From Ignavibacteria bacterium (GTDB lineage: Bacteria; Bacteroidota; Ignavibacteria; Kapaibacteriales; Kapaibacteriaceae), in assembly GCA_016707005.1 (NCBI GenBank), contig JADJIQ010000005.1:62001-126000 (forward strand): a stretch of 64,000 bases of DNA. Reading direction: 5' to 3'. The notes under the pieces were generated by a model. That model worked only from the letters and a program-made list of their open reading frames with translations. It had not been told where the DNA came from and did not search any database. The position numbers were made by a program, and so were the translations under genes. Of the stretch, positions 18,890-27,239 are shown one piece after another (position 1 is the stretch's first letter; each line of letters starts with the position of its first letter).

Positions 18890-20329
18890 ATGATGGAATT
18901 CGATTACGACGATGAACACGAAGAACCGAACCGCCAGGAGCTCGATGAGACCCTGAAGCGGTTCCGTGAGTCCGTTCGCAGTGGTAATTGGCAGAATGGC
19001 GCACCAACAGCAGAATCGCTGGAGACCATCGTTCACTATTGCCTCGAAACACAGGCATTTGACGATGCATTGATCTTTGCGAAGATGTGGGCCGAAAAAG
19101 CCCCCTACTCTACCGATGCATGGCACAAGTTGGGCATCGCCCACGGAAGCCTTGGACATTGGGAAGAGGCACTTGAGGCCTATGCACAAGCTTCCCGACT
19201 GGACCCGGTGGATATCGAGATCACGGTGAACCGCGGAATTGCTCTCGAACAGCTGGGAAGGCTCGAAGAAGCCAACCGCCTTATCGAAGACGCATTATCG
19301 GCCGACCCGAACAACCTTGACGCGCTCTTCACAAAGGCACTCATCCTTGAAAAGCGCGAGCGGTACGATGAGGCCATGCGGCTCTTTGTCTACCTAGCAA
19401 AACAGGAGCAATTCCAACGCGACGCGTTGTTTGAGATCGCTATCTGTCACGAAGCCCTGGAGCAGTTCAACGAGGCCATTGCTATCTATGACACCCTCGT
19501 CGACATGGAGCCCTATGAACCCAATGCGTGGTTCAATAAGGGTGTGATCCATGGAAAGAAGGGGGCTAATCGGATGGCGTTGCAGTGTTACGACATGGCA
19601 ACGATCATCAAGCCCGACTTCGTGAACGCGTGGTACAACATGGGCAACACCTACGCCACGCTTGGTCGCGTCGATGAATCCGTGAACGCCTACCGCGAAG
19701 CGCATCGTGTGGATCCAACGGATATCCCGGTAATGCACAACCTTGCCTCTTCCCTGGAAGAAGGCGGGAAGTTCCAAGAAGCGGCAGAGATGTTTAGCAA
19801 GGTCATCGAGCTTGAACCCCAACACTCACAGGCCCTGTATGGAAGGGGCACCTGCTACGACGCGTTGGAACAGTTCGACAAAGCGGTGGCAGATTATGAC
19901 GCTGCCTTAAAGATCGAGCCGGAGTATGCTGATCTCTGGTATGCAAAGGCAGACGCACTTTTCAATCTTCAGCGCGTGAACGAATCGCTTACTGCGTATC
20001 GGAAGGCGTTGGAGCTTCAGCCCGAAGACGTAGAGTGCTGGTATGATTACAGCACTAGCGTGCTGGAAACAGGTGATGTTCTCGAAGCACTTCGGGGTTT
20101 CAATGAGTGTACTCGCCTAATGCCCGAATGGGCTGAAGGGTATTACGCAACAGCCAAAACTCTGTGTGCGGCAGGCCAGCCCCTTTCCGCCGTCCCCTTT
20201 CTAAACAAGGCTTTTGCCCTTGATCCGTCAAAGCGTGACGACTACGAAGCGGAGTTTCCGCTCATCGCTGGTCCGCTCGGTATGGAATACCTCAATAATG
20301 TCCTCAAAGAACACCAAAACGGAGAATGA
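18890..20329 (+). CDS. TPR-repeat protein
   Basis: 479 residues from ATG 18890 (MMEFDYDDEHEEPN); an in-frame TTG two codons earlier is unlikely. After an acidic N-terminus the protein is an almost continuous array of tetratricopeptide repeats from residue ~55 to the end. Typical units are 'AWHKLGIAHGSLGHWEEALEAYAQASRLDP', 'ALYGRGTCYDALEQFDKAVADYDAALKIEP' and 'LWYAKADALFNLQRVNESLTAYRKALELQP' (each cut here to show the 34-residue W-LG-Y-A-P pattern). TPRs form superhelical protein-binding surfaces; no catalytic domain is present. The stop overlaps the region just before the bacilliredoxin start, suggesting co-transcription. Confidence 0.9.
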   Translation: MMEFDYDDEHEEPNRQELDETLKRFRESVRSGNWQNGAPTAESLETIVHYCLETQAFDDALIFAKMWAEKAPYSTDAWHKLGIAHGSLGHWEEALEAYAQASRLDPVDIEITVNRGIALEQLGRLEEANRLIEDALSADPNNLDALFTKALILEKRERYDEAMRLFVYLAKQEQFQRDALFEIAICHEALEQFNEAIAIYDTLVDMEPYEPNAWFNKGVIHGKKGANRMALQCYDMATIIKPDFVNAWYNMGNTYATLGRVDESVNAYREAHRVDPTDIPVMHNLASSLEEGGKFQEAAEMFSKVIELEPQHSQALYGRGTCYDALEQFDKAVADYDAALKIEPEYADLWYAKADALFNLQRVNESLTAYRKALELQPEDVECWYDYSTSVLETGDVLEALRGFNECTRLMPEWAEGYYATAKTLCAAGQPLSAVPFLNKAFALDPSKRDDYEAEFPLIAGPLGMEYLNNVLKEHQNGE

Positions 20330-20331
20330 TC

Positions 20332-20760
20332 ATGGCCTATGACCCAATGCTCGTGCAGCCTATGCGCGAAGAACTCACATCGCTCGGGATCACTGAATTG
20401 CGCACTGCTGCTGACGTTGATGCAGCAATGGCAAAGCCGGGCACAACCATGGTCGTTGTGAATTCCGTATGCGGATGTGCAGCCGGCGGAGCACGGCCGG
20501 GCGTTGCTATGGCATTGAAGCACGCAACCTTGCCTGACAACATCGTAACGGTCTTTGCCGGCCAAGACACAGACGCCACTGAACGTGCGCGCTCATTCTT
20601 CACCGGTGTACCGCCGTCATCCCCTTCTGTTGCCATCATGCGTGATGGAGAGCTCGTGGCCTTCATGCCGCGACATCATATCGAAGGTCGTTCACCGGAG
20701 ATGATCGCTGCATCGCTCACATCGGCATTCGATGAGCTTTGCACAAAAGCATCTGCGTGA
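20332..20760 (+). CDS. Bacilliredoxin, BrxA/BrxB (YphP/YqiW) family
   Basis: 142 residues from ATG 20332, preceded by GGAG at 20320-20323. Family features: N-terminal AYDPMLVQPMREEL, active-site loop VNSVCGCAAGGARPG with C47-G-C49 (the C-G-C motif of bacilliredoxins), FAGQDTDATERAR and GVPPSSPSVAI. In Firmicutes these thioredoxin-fold proteins reduce mixed disulfides between bacillithiol and protein; the thiol partner in this organism is not known from the window. Probably in one operon with the TPR gene. The last 85 bases overlap the 3' end of the converging metallopeptidase gene. Confidence 0.9.
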   Translation: MAYDPMLVQPMREELTSLGITELRTAADVDAAMAKPGTTMVVVNSVCGCAAGGARPGVAMALKHATLPDNIVTVFAGQDTDATERARSFFTGVPPSSPSVAIMRDGELVAFMPRHHIEGRSPEMIAASLTSAFDELCTKASA

Positions 20761-21413
20761 GCATGCAGGACGGACGTCCACGCATCTAACAACGTATCAC
20801 TGAGTCGATGGTCCGGAAACACATCCGCCACGAGATGGTGGAAGGCAGCGCCGTGGTGCAAATGCACCAGGTGGCAGAGTTCGTGCACCACAACGCCTCG
20901 GATACAGCCGTCGGGCACGCGGATAAGGTGTTCGTTCAGGGTGATATATCCCGTGGAGGAGCAGGAGCCCCATCTCCGTTTCATTTTGCGGAGTTTGAGA
21001 CCCTGATATCGCAGTCCCGGCACACCTATTGCCGGCAAGTGTTCCGTGATCATCTTTGAAAAGAGGGTCTCGGCTTCTGATCGTTGCCAGCGTTCTACAT
21101 ATCGCAACGCAGCCTGTGTGGTTGTAACATGTTGCGGAACAATGACATCCGCGTTTTTCCAGCCCCATTCCAGCACCTCTCCCCGATGGTAGATGTGGTT
21201 GGGTTGTGTACGTTGCGGCAGTACGGACCGTTTGGCTTCTACGTCCTGCAGCCTTTCACTGATCCACGTTTCCCGCATTTTCAGGAACCGCTCGATCTCG
21301 TAAAGGGGCATGCGGTTCGGAGAACGCACAATGACCGATCCGGTGGGGTGGACCTCAACCGTCATCGTTCTTCGTGAGCTTCGCACGAGCTCATACGGCA
21401 ATCCGTCTATCAC
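20676..21413 (-). CDS. YgjP-like (DUF45) M48-type zinc metallopeptidase
   Basis: 245 residues, typical for the YgjP/DUF45 (WLM-related) family. N-terminal beta region (YELVRSSRRTMTVEVHPTGSVIVRSP), the family signature KRRWGSCSSTGYITLN at ~145-160, and the zinc site V-V-H177-E178-L-C-H181 followed by HLHHGAAFHHLV. Predicted cytoplasmic zinc protease or hydrolase; substrates of this family are not established. Divergent from the sigma-factor gene (the starts are 37 bases apart) and converging on the bacilliredoxin gene with an 85-bp coding overlap, which is unusually long for a convergent pair. Confidence 0.87.
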   Translation of the reverse strand: MIDGLPYELVRSSRRTMTVEVHPTGSVIVRSPNRMPLYEIERFLKMRETWISERLQDVEAKRSVLPQRTQPNHIYHRGEVLEWGWKNADVIVPQHVTTTQAALRYVERWQRSEAETLFSKMITEHLPAIGVPGLRYQGLKLRKMKRRWGSCSSTGYITLNEHLIRVPDGCIRGVVVHELCHLVHLHHGAAFHHLVADVFPDHRLSDTLLDAWTSVLHAHADAFVQSSSNADVSDAAIISGERPSI

Positions 21414-21449
21414 AGTAACCTTTTGACCCGTCTATTGTTAGTAGGATTC

Positions 21450-22013
21450 ATGAGGAGACACCTCACTGAATATAGCGACACTGAACTCTATGCGATGCTT
21501 CGCACGGATCAACGCGAAGCAGCGTTCAGCGAACTGTATTCGAGACTGTCTCCAAATGTGTTCTCGTACTGTATGCGTGTGCTTGGAAGCAGAGACCGAG
21601 CATATGACGTGTTCCAAGAGACGTTCATGCGATTTTTCCAGAGCGCAGAACGGATCGAATTCTTGGAAAATGTGCGCGCCTATGCCCTAACGATCTGTCG
21701 CAACCTCTGTCTCAATGAGAAGAAACGTGCACAGACGCAGATGGTGGAATTCGACGATTCGATGTACAACCCTGGGGTATCCCGCGAGGCGGATCGTTCG
21801 GAAATGATGAAGCTCATCACGATGGCAATGGAGCTTCTCCCCACGGACATGCGCGAGGCCTTTGTCCTGCGTGAGTATGACGGCCTCTCCTACAACGAGA
21901 TCAGCGAAATGTTGAACATCAAACTCGATACGGCCAAGGTACGTGTGTTTCGCGCGCGCCAGAAGATCAAGGAGATCCTTGAGCCCTACCTGAACGAACT
22001 TTCGAAAGACTGA
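21450..22013 (+). CDS. ECF-type RNA polymerase sigma factor
   Basis: 187 residues from ATG 21450 (MRRHLTEYSDTELYAML). Sigma-2 region: AAFSELYSRLSPNVFSYCMR ... RAYDVFQETFMRFFQ. Sigma-4 region: LLPTDMREAFVLREYDGLSYNEISEMLNIKLDTAKVRVFRARQKI, with a clear helix-turn-helix. No sigma-3 region, as expected of extracytoplasmic-function sigma factors. It is followed after 3 bases by the putative anti-sigma/barrel gene, the usual sigma/anti-sigma arrangement, so its activity is probably held by that protein. Its targets are unknown; the lipoprotein and T9SS genes downstream are candidates. Confidence 0.93.
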   Translation: MRRHLTEYSDTELYAMLRTDQREAAFSELYSRLSPNVFSYCMRVLGSRDRAYDVFQETFMRFFQSAERIEFLENVRAYALTICRNLCLNEKKRAQTQMVEFDDSMYNPGVSREADRSEMMKLITMAMELLPTDMREAFVLREYDGLSYNEISEMLNIKLDTAKVRVFRARQKIKEILEPYLNELSKD

Positions 22014-22016
22014 AGA

Positions 22017-23231
22017 ATGTCAACGCATCAAGAATGGATCCATAACCTGCTCGACGGAGAGCTCGACTCAATGAATGAGTCGGCGCTGTTCGGCGAACTG
22101 GCCGTGAATTCCGACCTCCGAACGGACTTCAAGCAACAGCTTGCGATCCGCTCAGCAGTTCATGAAGACCGCGTAGGCCTCGTTCCGCCTGTGGCCCTTA
22201 CCAGCTCTGTGTTCAGCGGCCTGGGCTTTGCCGCTCCTCTTGCAGGGGCTGCAGCAGGCGCAGCGGGCGGCGGACTTCTTCTTCAGTGGCTTACACGCCT
22301 TGGACTGCCGATCCTATCGTCGATAGCGGCGGTGGGGATCACATGGGGACTCGCGAATAGCGAGCAGCGAATAGCGAATAGCGAATCACCTGTTGTGAAC
22401 AGCGAGCAGCGAACATCTTCCAATAGCGAGCAGCGAATAGCGAATAGCGAATCGTCTGTTGTGAATAGCGAGCAGCGAATAGCGAATAGCGAATCGACGA
22501 ACAACAGACTTCGCAGGGAGATCGCGTCTTTACGGGCTGAGCAAGATCGACTAAAGATGATGTTGGCAGAGCGGTCGTCTGTTGCGAGTGAAGCACCGGT
22601 TCAATCTGACGAGCCGCGGTTTGTGAGTTCTCCTGAGGTAATGACCACAAACGTGGCGATGACGAACACGATTCAGCTCACGCACTCCAATGAGCCGCGC
22701 ATGCTGCAGGCAACGGCGCTCACCCCCATCAATCTTCGACCGGTGAAGTATCCGTCGTTATTGGTGCAGGTACGCGGAATGAATGGATCTTCCATGACAG
22801 ACGTGAGTGTACCGGCACAAACGGCGTGGTACGACAACATGAGTATCGGACTTCTCTATCAACTTTCTGACAGAAACACCGTTGGGTTAGAATTCGGTAA
22901 CGAGTCGTTCGCAATGGCATTTGAAGGCGAGCGAAACGGACAAGTGATCCGTTATGAACAGCAGCCTCTTTCTGCCTGGGCCGGCATCACCTACCGACAT
23001 ACACTCCCAACAATCGGCTCAACAGCCTTTGCGCCATTTGGTCAGGTTCTTCTTGGCGGCAGCAAATACGGTCCGCTTGGACGTCTCACCGCCGGCATCA
23101 CCTACGCACCATCCGGCCCCCTCTCCTTCATCTTTGGGCTTGAGGGCTCAACCATGGCGTATCAGTTCCAAGATTCTTGGTTCGGTACATCCAAGATCGG
23201 CCTCACCTACGGCGTTGCCGTACGATTCTAA
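22017..23231 (+). CDS. Putative anti-sigma factor fused to a repeat linker and a beta-barrel-like domain
   Basis: 404 residues. N-terminus (MSTHQEWIHNLLDGELDSMNESALFGELAVNSDLR) has the form of anti-sigma zinc-finger-like regulators (cf. 'LLDGEL') but lacks the His/Cys zinc ligands. One hydrophobic segment at ~70-110 (AAPLAGAAAGAAGGG ... SSIAAVGITWGLA) would span the inner membrane. A heptad repeat linker of NSEQRIA/NSES units follows (~112-160), continued by a coiled coil (RLRREIASLRAEQDRLKMML). The C-terminal half (~235-404) has alternating strands and ends in an aromatic (GLTYGVAVRF), like an outer-membrane barrel. Directly after the ECF sigma gene. Such an inner-to-outer-membrane layout for one chain is unusual; a periplasmic sensor domain is the alternative. 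Confidence 0.72.
   Translation: MSTHQEWIHNLLDGELDSMNESALFGELAVNSDLRTDFKQQLAIRSAVHEDRVGLVPPVALTSSVFSGLGFAAPLAGAAAGAAGGGLLLQWLTRLGLPILSSIAAVGITWGLANSEQRIANSESPVVNSEQRTSSNSEQRIANSESSVVNSEQRIANSESTNNRLRREIASLRAEQDRLKMMLAERSSVASEAPVQSDEPRFVSSPEVMTTNVAMTNTIQLTHSNEPRMLQATALTPINLRPVKYPSLLVQVRGMNGSSMTDVSVPAQTAWYDNMSIGLLYQLSDRNTVGLEFGNESFAMAFEGERNGQVIRYEQQPLSAWAGITYRHTLPTIGSTAFAPFGQVLLGGSKYGPLGRLTAGITYAPSGPLSFIFGLEGSTMAYQFQDSWFGTSKIGLTYGVAVRF
22353..22494 (+). repeat. 7-nt tandem repeat (GCGAATA/GCGAGCA) coding a heptad linker
   Basis: Runs of GCGAATA, GCGAGCA and GCGAATC in blocks of five, separated by CACCTGTTGT/GTCTGTTGT spacers. Three 7-nt units equal 21 nt, so translation gives a 7-residue repeat (A-N-S-E-Q-R-I). 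A pure GCGAATA array would read TAG in this frame; the GCGAGCA variant unit sits where it removes that stop. Gain or loss of one or two units would shift the frame. Confidence 0.9.
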
Positions 23232-23239
23232 CTCCGCAT

Positions 23240-23824
23240 ATGAAACACCACATCCTTCGTTCTCCCCTTTACACGTTGCTTCTGGCACTGTGTGTCAGTT
23301 TTCTCGTTTCGTCCTGCGCTTCTCCGCTTGATTCCGATGCACCACGGACGGAAACACCCCTGACCCCCGCGATCAAGGTAACCCCATCCTCGTATGACGT
23401 TACGTTCACCTCTGTGACCGGGTCATACGTGATGAAGGGGCTCCCCACCATCAAGATCGATACTACCGTAACACCAATGCGGTTTTGGCTCGATATCTCC
23501 ATGGAAAAGGACCCCGGCTCTACCACAAGCCCTCAGATGCAAGGATTCCGCCTGCGGAGAGATTCTGCCGCCAGCAATGGCTATAACGATGCCATGGTGA
23601 ACGGCGAGGTGCAGTTTGTTGTGGATCTCGGAACCGGAACGGACCAGACGTTTGGGTCGGAGGCAAGTGCCTTCAAGGCCAATATGATCATCGCCGAGGC
23701 CGAAAGAGTGCCTGGTCAGCCCCGAAAGGTTACCATGACGCTCTATTTCAACATCACCCCGGACCCGATCAACCCAACGTTGAAGCCGGAGACCCATTTC
23801 GCTACCATTGAAGTGGTGATCTGA
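23240..23824 (+). CDS. Predicted lipoprotein of unknown function
   Basis: 194 residues from ATG 23240 (MKHHILRSPLYTLLLALCVSFLVSSC). The signal peptide ends in a lipobox (LVSSC), so the mature protein should be acylated at Cys and held in a membrane. The remainder is beta-rich (FWLDISMEKDP, GEVQFVVDLGTGTDQ, VTMTLYFNITPDP) with no recognised domain. It follows the anti-sigma/barrel gene by 8 bases and is probably in the same operon as the ECF sigma factor. Confidence 0.8.
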   Translation: MKHHILRSPLYTLLLALCVSFLVSSCASPLDSDAPRTETPLTPAIKVTPSSYDVTFTSVTGSYVMKGLPTIKIDTTVTPMRFWLDISMEKDPGSTTSPQMQGFRLRRDSAASNGYNDAMVNGEVQFVVDLGTGTDQTFGSEASAFKANMIIAEAERVPGQPRKVTMTLYFNITPDPINPTLKPETHFATIEVVI

Positions 23825-23905
23825 TCCTGTAACGGTTTCGTAGATGGGGGTATCTTGCCCTCAGTTCCCACTACGAACATTTTCCGTTTTTTTGGAGGAT
23901 CTCCC

Positions 23906-26224
23906 ATGCCTACAACGCAGACTCTGTCTCGTTTCCTGATGACCCTGCTGGTCGTCGCTACGGGCTTCATTGGTCTCTCGGCGCAACAGCGCCCGGTACC
24001 AGCAGATTTTAAGGCCAAGGTCATTGCCGAGCCGAATGCAAGCGCCTATGTGGTGCTTCAATGGCTGGGTATCAAGTCCGATGAGCCCCCTACCGCCTAT
24101 CACGTCTATCAGGCTGTTGGACAGACCGAAGACGAGACCAAATTTGACAAGATCGCCCGCATCGTGGTCGACCCTGCAAAACCACCCCGCGAGAATGTCT
24201 ACACACATCTCGTCAAGGAGCTCAAGCCCGGTGTATACACCTTCTTTGTTCGTGCTGTATGGGGCGATAATGAAGGCCCACGCACACCGATCAAGATTGT
24301 CGTGATCGAGCAAAAGGCCGAGAACAAGATCTGGTTCGTTTCTTCCCCTGTGAAGAGCGGCAAGGTTGGTCAGGCATATGAGTACAAGGCAAAGGCAGAA
24401 GCCAGTGTTGACGGAGCTATCCGTTACAGCATCGTGTCTGGTCCGGAAGGAATGACGATCAACGCAGAGACCGGTGTGATCACATGGCTCGAGCCACGCG
24501 CTGGTCGTTACGAGATTACGATCAAGGCATCGATCGAAGGTGGCGGCACGGTGATCTTCACCAAGCAGTCATTCGTACTTGAGATCGGCAAGGGCGAAGA
24601 CAAGCCAGAGGGTTGCGCAGCGATCTTTGGTGAAGTTGACTTTGAGAACCCAGCAAATGCTATGGTCAACGGTTGGGTAACAGCATGGCGTCTTGATGTT
24701 GTCAAGAAGGACAACGGAGACTCAACAACTGTGTATCGTCCGGTCTACAAGGCCAAGATCGAAAACGGCGCCTACGTCCTCAACCTCCCGAACGGCACGT
24801 ACAAGCTTCGTGTTGAAGGTGAGAACTTCATGGCAGAATGGCACGAGAATGCCGCAGAACTTGCTGATGCAGAAGACGTTGTTGTTGTGTGTGACACGCG
24901 TACGAATGTAAACTTCGTTGTTGCCGGACGTCCGGAGCCAACACTCGTTGTTGTTACGGGTCGCGTATTCGATGCAGAAACACAAGCCGGACTCAAGGGT
25001 CTTGTGATCTTTGAAGCACGTTCCAAGGAAGACAACGGCGTAGATGGTCGCTACCGTCGCGTTGTTGCTGAAACGAACGCTGATGGCGTGTATGAAGTCA
25101 AGCTCCAAGCTGGCGTGAACTACATCGCTTACGCTAAGATCCTTGGTCGTGATAACAAGGAAGGCGACTACCTCGCCGAGTTCTGGGAGAACACCCATGA
25201 CGGTTCAGAAGCAACATTGCTGAATCTCACCGAGAACAAAGAAGGCGTAGACTTCTCGATGGACAAACGTCCGGTCTTCAACAACGGTTTCGGTGGTATG
25301 ATGAAGAACAACTACACCAATGCCGGCGTTAAGGGCAAGGTTGTTGCTTATCAGATCCTTCGCAAGGCAAAGGATAATGGCGACACGATCATCGAGAAGC
25401 GTGATGTACAGACCGTAGAGACGGATGACAACTTCGGTTATGAATTCACGAACCTCGCACCGGGCACCTACATCGTCTTCGGCGTTCCATCTGAGCGTCC
25501 GCACGTACCGGGCTGGATGGTCCTTGGTGGCAAGGCTGCAACAGAGTGGCGCGAAGCAACACGTGTAGAAGTTGGCGAAGTGTTGATCACCGTTCGCTAT
25601 GACATCAACCTCGACACAGCAAAGGGCGAGCGCGGCAAGGGTCGTGTACGCGGCTGGGTCTATGACAAGCGCGGCGGCATCATCAACAACGGCAAGGTTG
25701 AAGATCGTGCACAGAACGCAGCAGCGATCACTGGCTCACTCATCGTGGCACGTGACGAAGCAGGCGACATCATCGACTTTGCTCTCTCCGAGAACGAAGG
25801 TGCCTTTGAACTCACAGAACTCTCCATCGGAGAAGTAACGATCACAGCCGACCGTGTTGACTTTGAGCCAACATCAGAAGTTGTGACCATTGACGGCCTG
25901 AACACAGATCAGCAGATCTCCCTCGGCCTCATCCAAAGCACAACAAGTGTTGAAGTCCCTGTTGATGCCGTTGGCGGTTCCGTGAACCTCTGGCCTAATC
26001 CAACATCGACAACAGCTTCTATCCGCTTCACATCAACGAACGGCACAGCAGACATCCGCATCCTCTCGATGGCTGGTGAAGTGCTTGCAACGCAGAATGT
26101 GAACGTTAACACCGGTGAAACAACGGTGGTCCTCAACACCGCCACAATGCCTATCGGCATGGTGATGGTCCAGGTCACCAACGGCGCTTCAACGTTCGCC
26201 CTGCCATTGCAGATCGTTCGGTAA
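23906..26224 (+). CDS. Secreted surface protein with carboxypeptidase-regulatory-like repeats and T9SS C-terminus
   Basis: 772 residues from ATG 23906, preceded by the strong ribosome site GGAGG at 23895-23899. Signal peptide MPTTQTLSRFLMTLLVVATGFIGLSAQ. A fibronectin III-like domain (~25-125; AYVVLQWLGIKSDEP) is followed by a putative Ig domain of the He_PIG type (VGQAYEYKAKAEAS ... GMTINAETGVITW). Several SdrD/CNA-B or carboxypeptidase regulatory-like modules come next (VTGRVFDAETQAGLKG, AGVNYIAYAKI, APGTYIVFGVP). The C-terminus is a T9SS type A signal (NLWPNPTSTTASIRF ... MPIGMVMVQVTNGA). The gene has its own terminator and a markedly uniform codon choice (AAG, GTT, GCA), consistent with strong expression (inference). 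A surface-layer or adhesin role is plausible but unproven. Confidence 0.86.
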   Translation: MPTTQTLSRFLMTLLVVATGFIGLSAQQRPVPADFKAKVIAEPNASAYVVLQWLGIKSDEPPTAYHVYQAVGQTEDETKFDKIARIVVDPAKPPRENVYTHLVKELKPGVYTFFVRAVWGDNEGPRTPIKIVVIEQKAENKIWFVSSPVKSGKVGQAYEYKAKAEASVDGAIRYSIVSGPEGMTINAETGVITWLEPRAGRYEITIKASIEGGGTVIFTKQSFVLEIGKGEDKPEGCAAIFGEVDFENPANAMVNGWVTAWRLDVVKKDNGDSTTVYRPVYKAKIENGAYVLNLPNGTYKLRVEGENFMAEWHENAAELADAEDVVVVCDTRTNVNFVVAGRPEPTLVVVTGRVFDAETQAGLKGLVIFEARSKEDNGVDGRYRRVVAETNADGVYEVKLQAGVNYIAYAKILGRDNKEGDYLAEFWENTHDGSEATLLNLTENKEGVDFSMDKRPVFNNGFGGMMKNNYTNAGVKGKVVAYQILRKAKDNGDTIIEKRDVQTVETDDNFGYEFTNLAPGTYIVFGVPSERPHVPGWMVLGGKAATEWREATRVEVGEVLITVRYDINLDTAKGERGKGRVRGWVYDKRGGIINNGKVEDRAQNAAAITGSLIVARDEAGDIIDFALSENEGAFELTELSIGEVTITADRVDFEPTSEVVTIDGLNTDQQISLGLIQSTTSVEVPVDAVGGSVNLWPNPTSTTASIRFTSTNGTADIRILSMAGEVLATQNVNVNTGETTVVLNTATMPIGMVMVQVTNGASTFALPLQIVR

Positions 26225-26248
26225 GCATCCGTCACCCCGAGCGGAGTC

Positions 26249-26273
26249 GTAGGGGCACGACTTGTCGTGCCCC
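26249..26273. repeat. 25-bp GTAGGGGC palindrome inside a second repeat
   Basis: GTAGGGGCACGAC-TT-GTCGTGCCCC, sitting within a CCGAGCGGAGTCGAGG-type dispersed repeat whose uninterrupted form lies 45 bases downstream (CCGAGCGTAGTCGAGG). An approximate 8-bp duplication (GCGGAGTC/GCGAAGTC) flanks it. Part of 26225-26652, a gene-free stretch made up of repeats and one terminator. Confidence 0.8.
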
Positions 26274-26330
26274 AAAGCGAAGTCGAGGGGCCCCGTCACC
26301 CCGAGCGTAGTCGAGGGGGCAGTAAAATCA

Positions 26331-26367
26331 AAAGTGCGCCACACGAGAGTGTGGCGCTCTTTTTTTG
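26331..26367 (+). terminator. Rho-independent terminator of the 772-aa surface protein gene
   Basis: GTGCGCCACAC-gaga-GTGTGGCGC stem with a GAGA tetraloop followed by CTCTTTTTTT. It is 107 bases after the stop codon at 26224, with repeat DNA in between. Confidence 0.88.
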
Positions 26368-26379
26368 TGGGAGCCCTGT

Positions 26380-26630
26380 CACTCCGTCACTCCGTCACTC
26401 CGTCATTGGAATACCAAGAACTCACCCCCCTGCCCCCTCTCTCACGCTTCGCTAGGAATACCAAGAACTCACCCCCCTGCCCCCTCTCTCACGCTTCGCT
26501 AGAGAGGGGGTGCCGGAGCGTCACCTGTCATTAGTCATTAGAGTTTCAAGAACTCACCCCCCTGCCCCCTCTCTCACGCTTCGCTAGAGAGGGGGTGCCG
26601 GAGCGTCACCTGTCATTAGTCCTTTGTCAT
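26380..26630. repeat. CACTCCGT octamers and tandem copies of the GAGAGGGGG dispersed repeat
   Basis: Three CACTCCGT octamers (26380-26403) lead into three tandem units of ~70 bp that begin AAGAACTCACCCCCCTG and contain the hairpin CCCCCTCTCTcacgcttcGC ... AGAGAGGGGG; the first unit is truncated. The same element, in the opposite orientation, lies at 28499-28630. No gene is seen in 26225-26652. Confidence 0.85.
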
Positions 26631-26652
26631 TAGTCATTGAGACACAGCGTCA

Positions 26653-27057
26653 TTAGAGTAGATGATCGATCTCGGTGTATACGAGGTCGAGGAGTCTTTT
26701 ACATACAGCATCGAGATCAGTTAACACTTCTGCATTGCTGACTCTAACGGTGCAATAGCCGTAGGCAGCCAACTGAAAGTCGCGTTCGTCATCGCGCTCT
26801 TGTTGAATGGGAGAATGATGGGCTTCGCCATCAACTTCGATGATCAGACGCAGCTCATGGCAATAAAAGTCGGCGATCGAATCGCGGACGACGTGCTGGC
26901 GTAGAAATTTAAAGCCACCAAGTCTCCGACCTCGAAGCCTCTCCCATAGCTTCCTTTCAGCTGGCGTCATCTTCTTACGCATCTGCCGTGCGATCTTGAT
27001 CATGTCGATCTGTTCGTAGGGGTTCCTCATACCCACTACGTGCTTCCCAGCGCCCAC
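26653..27057 (-). CDS. DUF559 (Vsr-like) endonuclease-domain protein
   Basis: 134 residues; translation may start at the first ATG (MGAGKHVVGMRN) or at MRNPYEQIDM nine codons later. The DUF559 pattern is complete: KIARQMRKKMTPAERKLWERLRGRRLGGFKFLRQHVV, then DFYCHELRLIIEVDGEAHH, and YCTVRVSNAEVL. The family belongs to the PD-(D/E)xK/Vsr-like nuclease fold; the D of 'IADFY' and the E-V-D of 'IIEVDGEAH' are the likely catalytic set. Its cellular role is unknown. It is bounded on both sides by the GAGAGGGGG dispersed repeat and adjoins the IS1111-type element, so it may have travelled with repeat DNA (inference). Confidence 0.87.
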   Translation of the reverse strand: MGAGKHVVGMRNPYEQIDMIKIARQMRKKMTPAERKLWERLRGRRLGGFKFLRQHVVRDSIADFYCHELRLIIEVDGEAHHSPIQQERDDERDFQLAAYGYCTVRVSNAEVLTDLDAVCKRLLDLVYTEIDHLL

Positions 27058-27239
27058 AACGTGACATCAATTGCCCTACAACGGCGCTCTAGAAGCACTC
27101 ACATTACGGACCGGCACCCCCTTCTATGTAAATGACCAAATGGTCCATCCGTATTTGGGGTGGACAAAGATTCAGTACAATGCTGCTCAACCTTCTATTA
27201 GCGGTCTGTATCGATGATCAGCCGCAAGTTCTTATTAGT

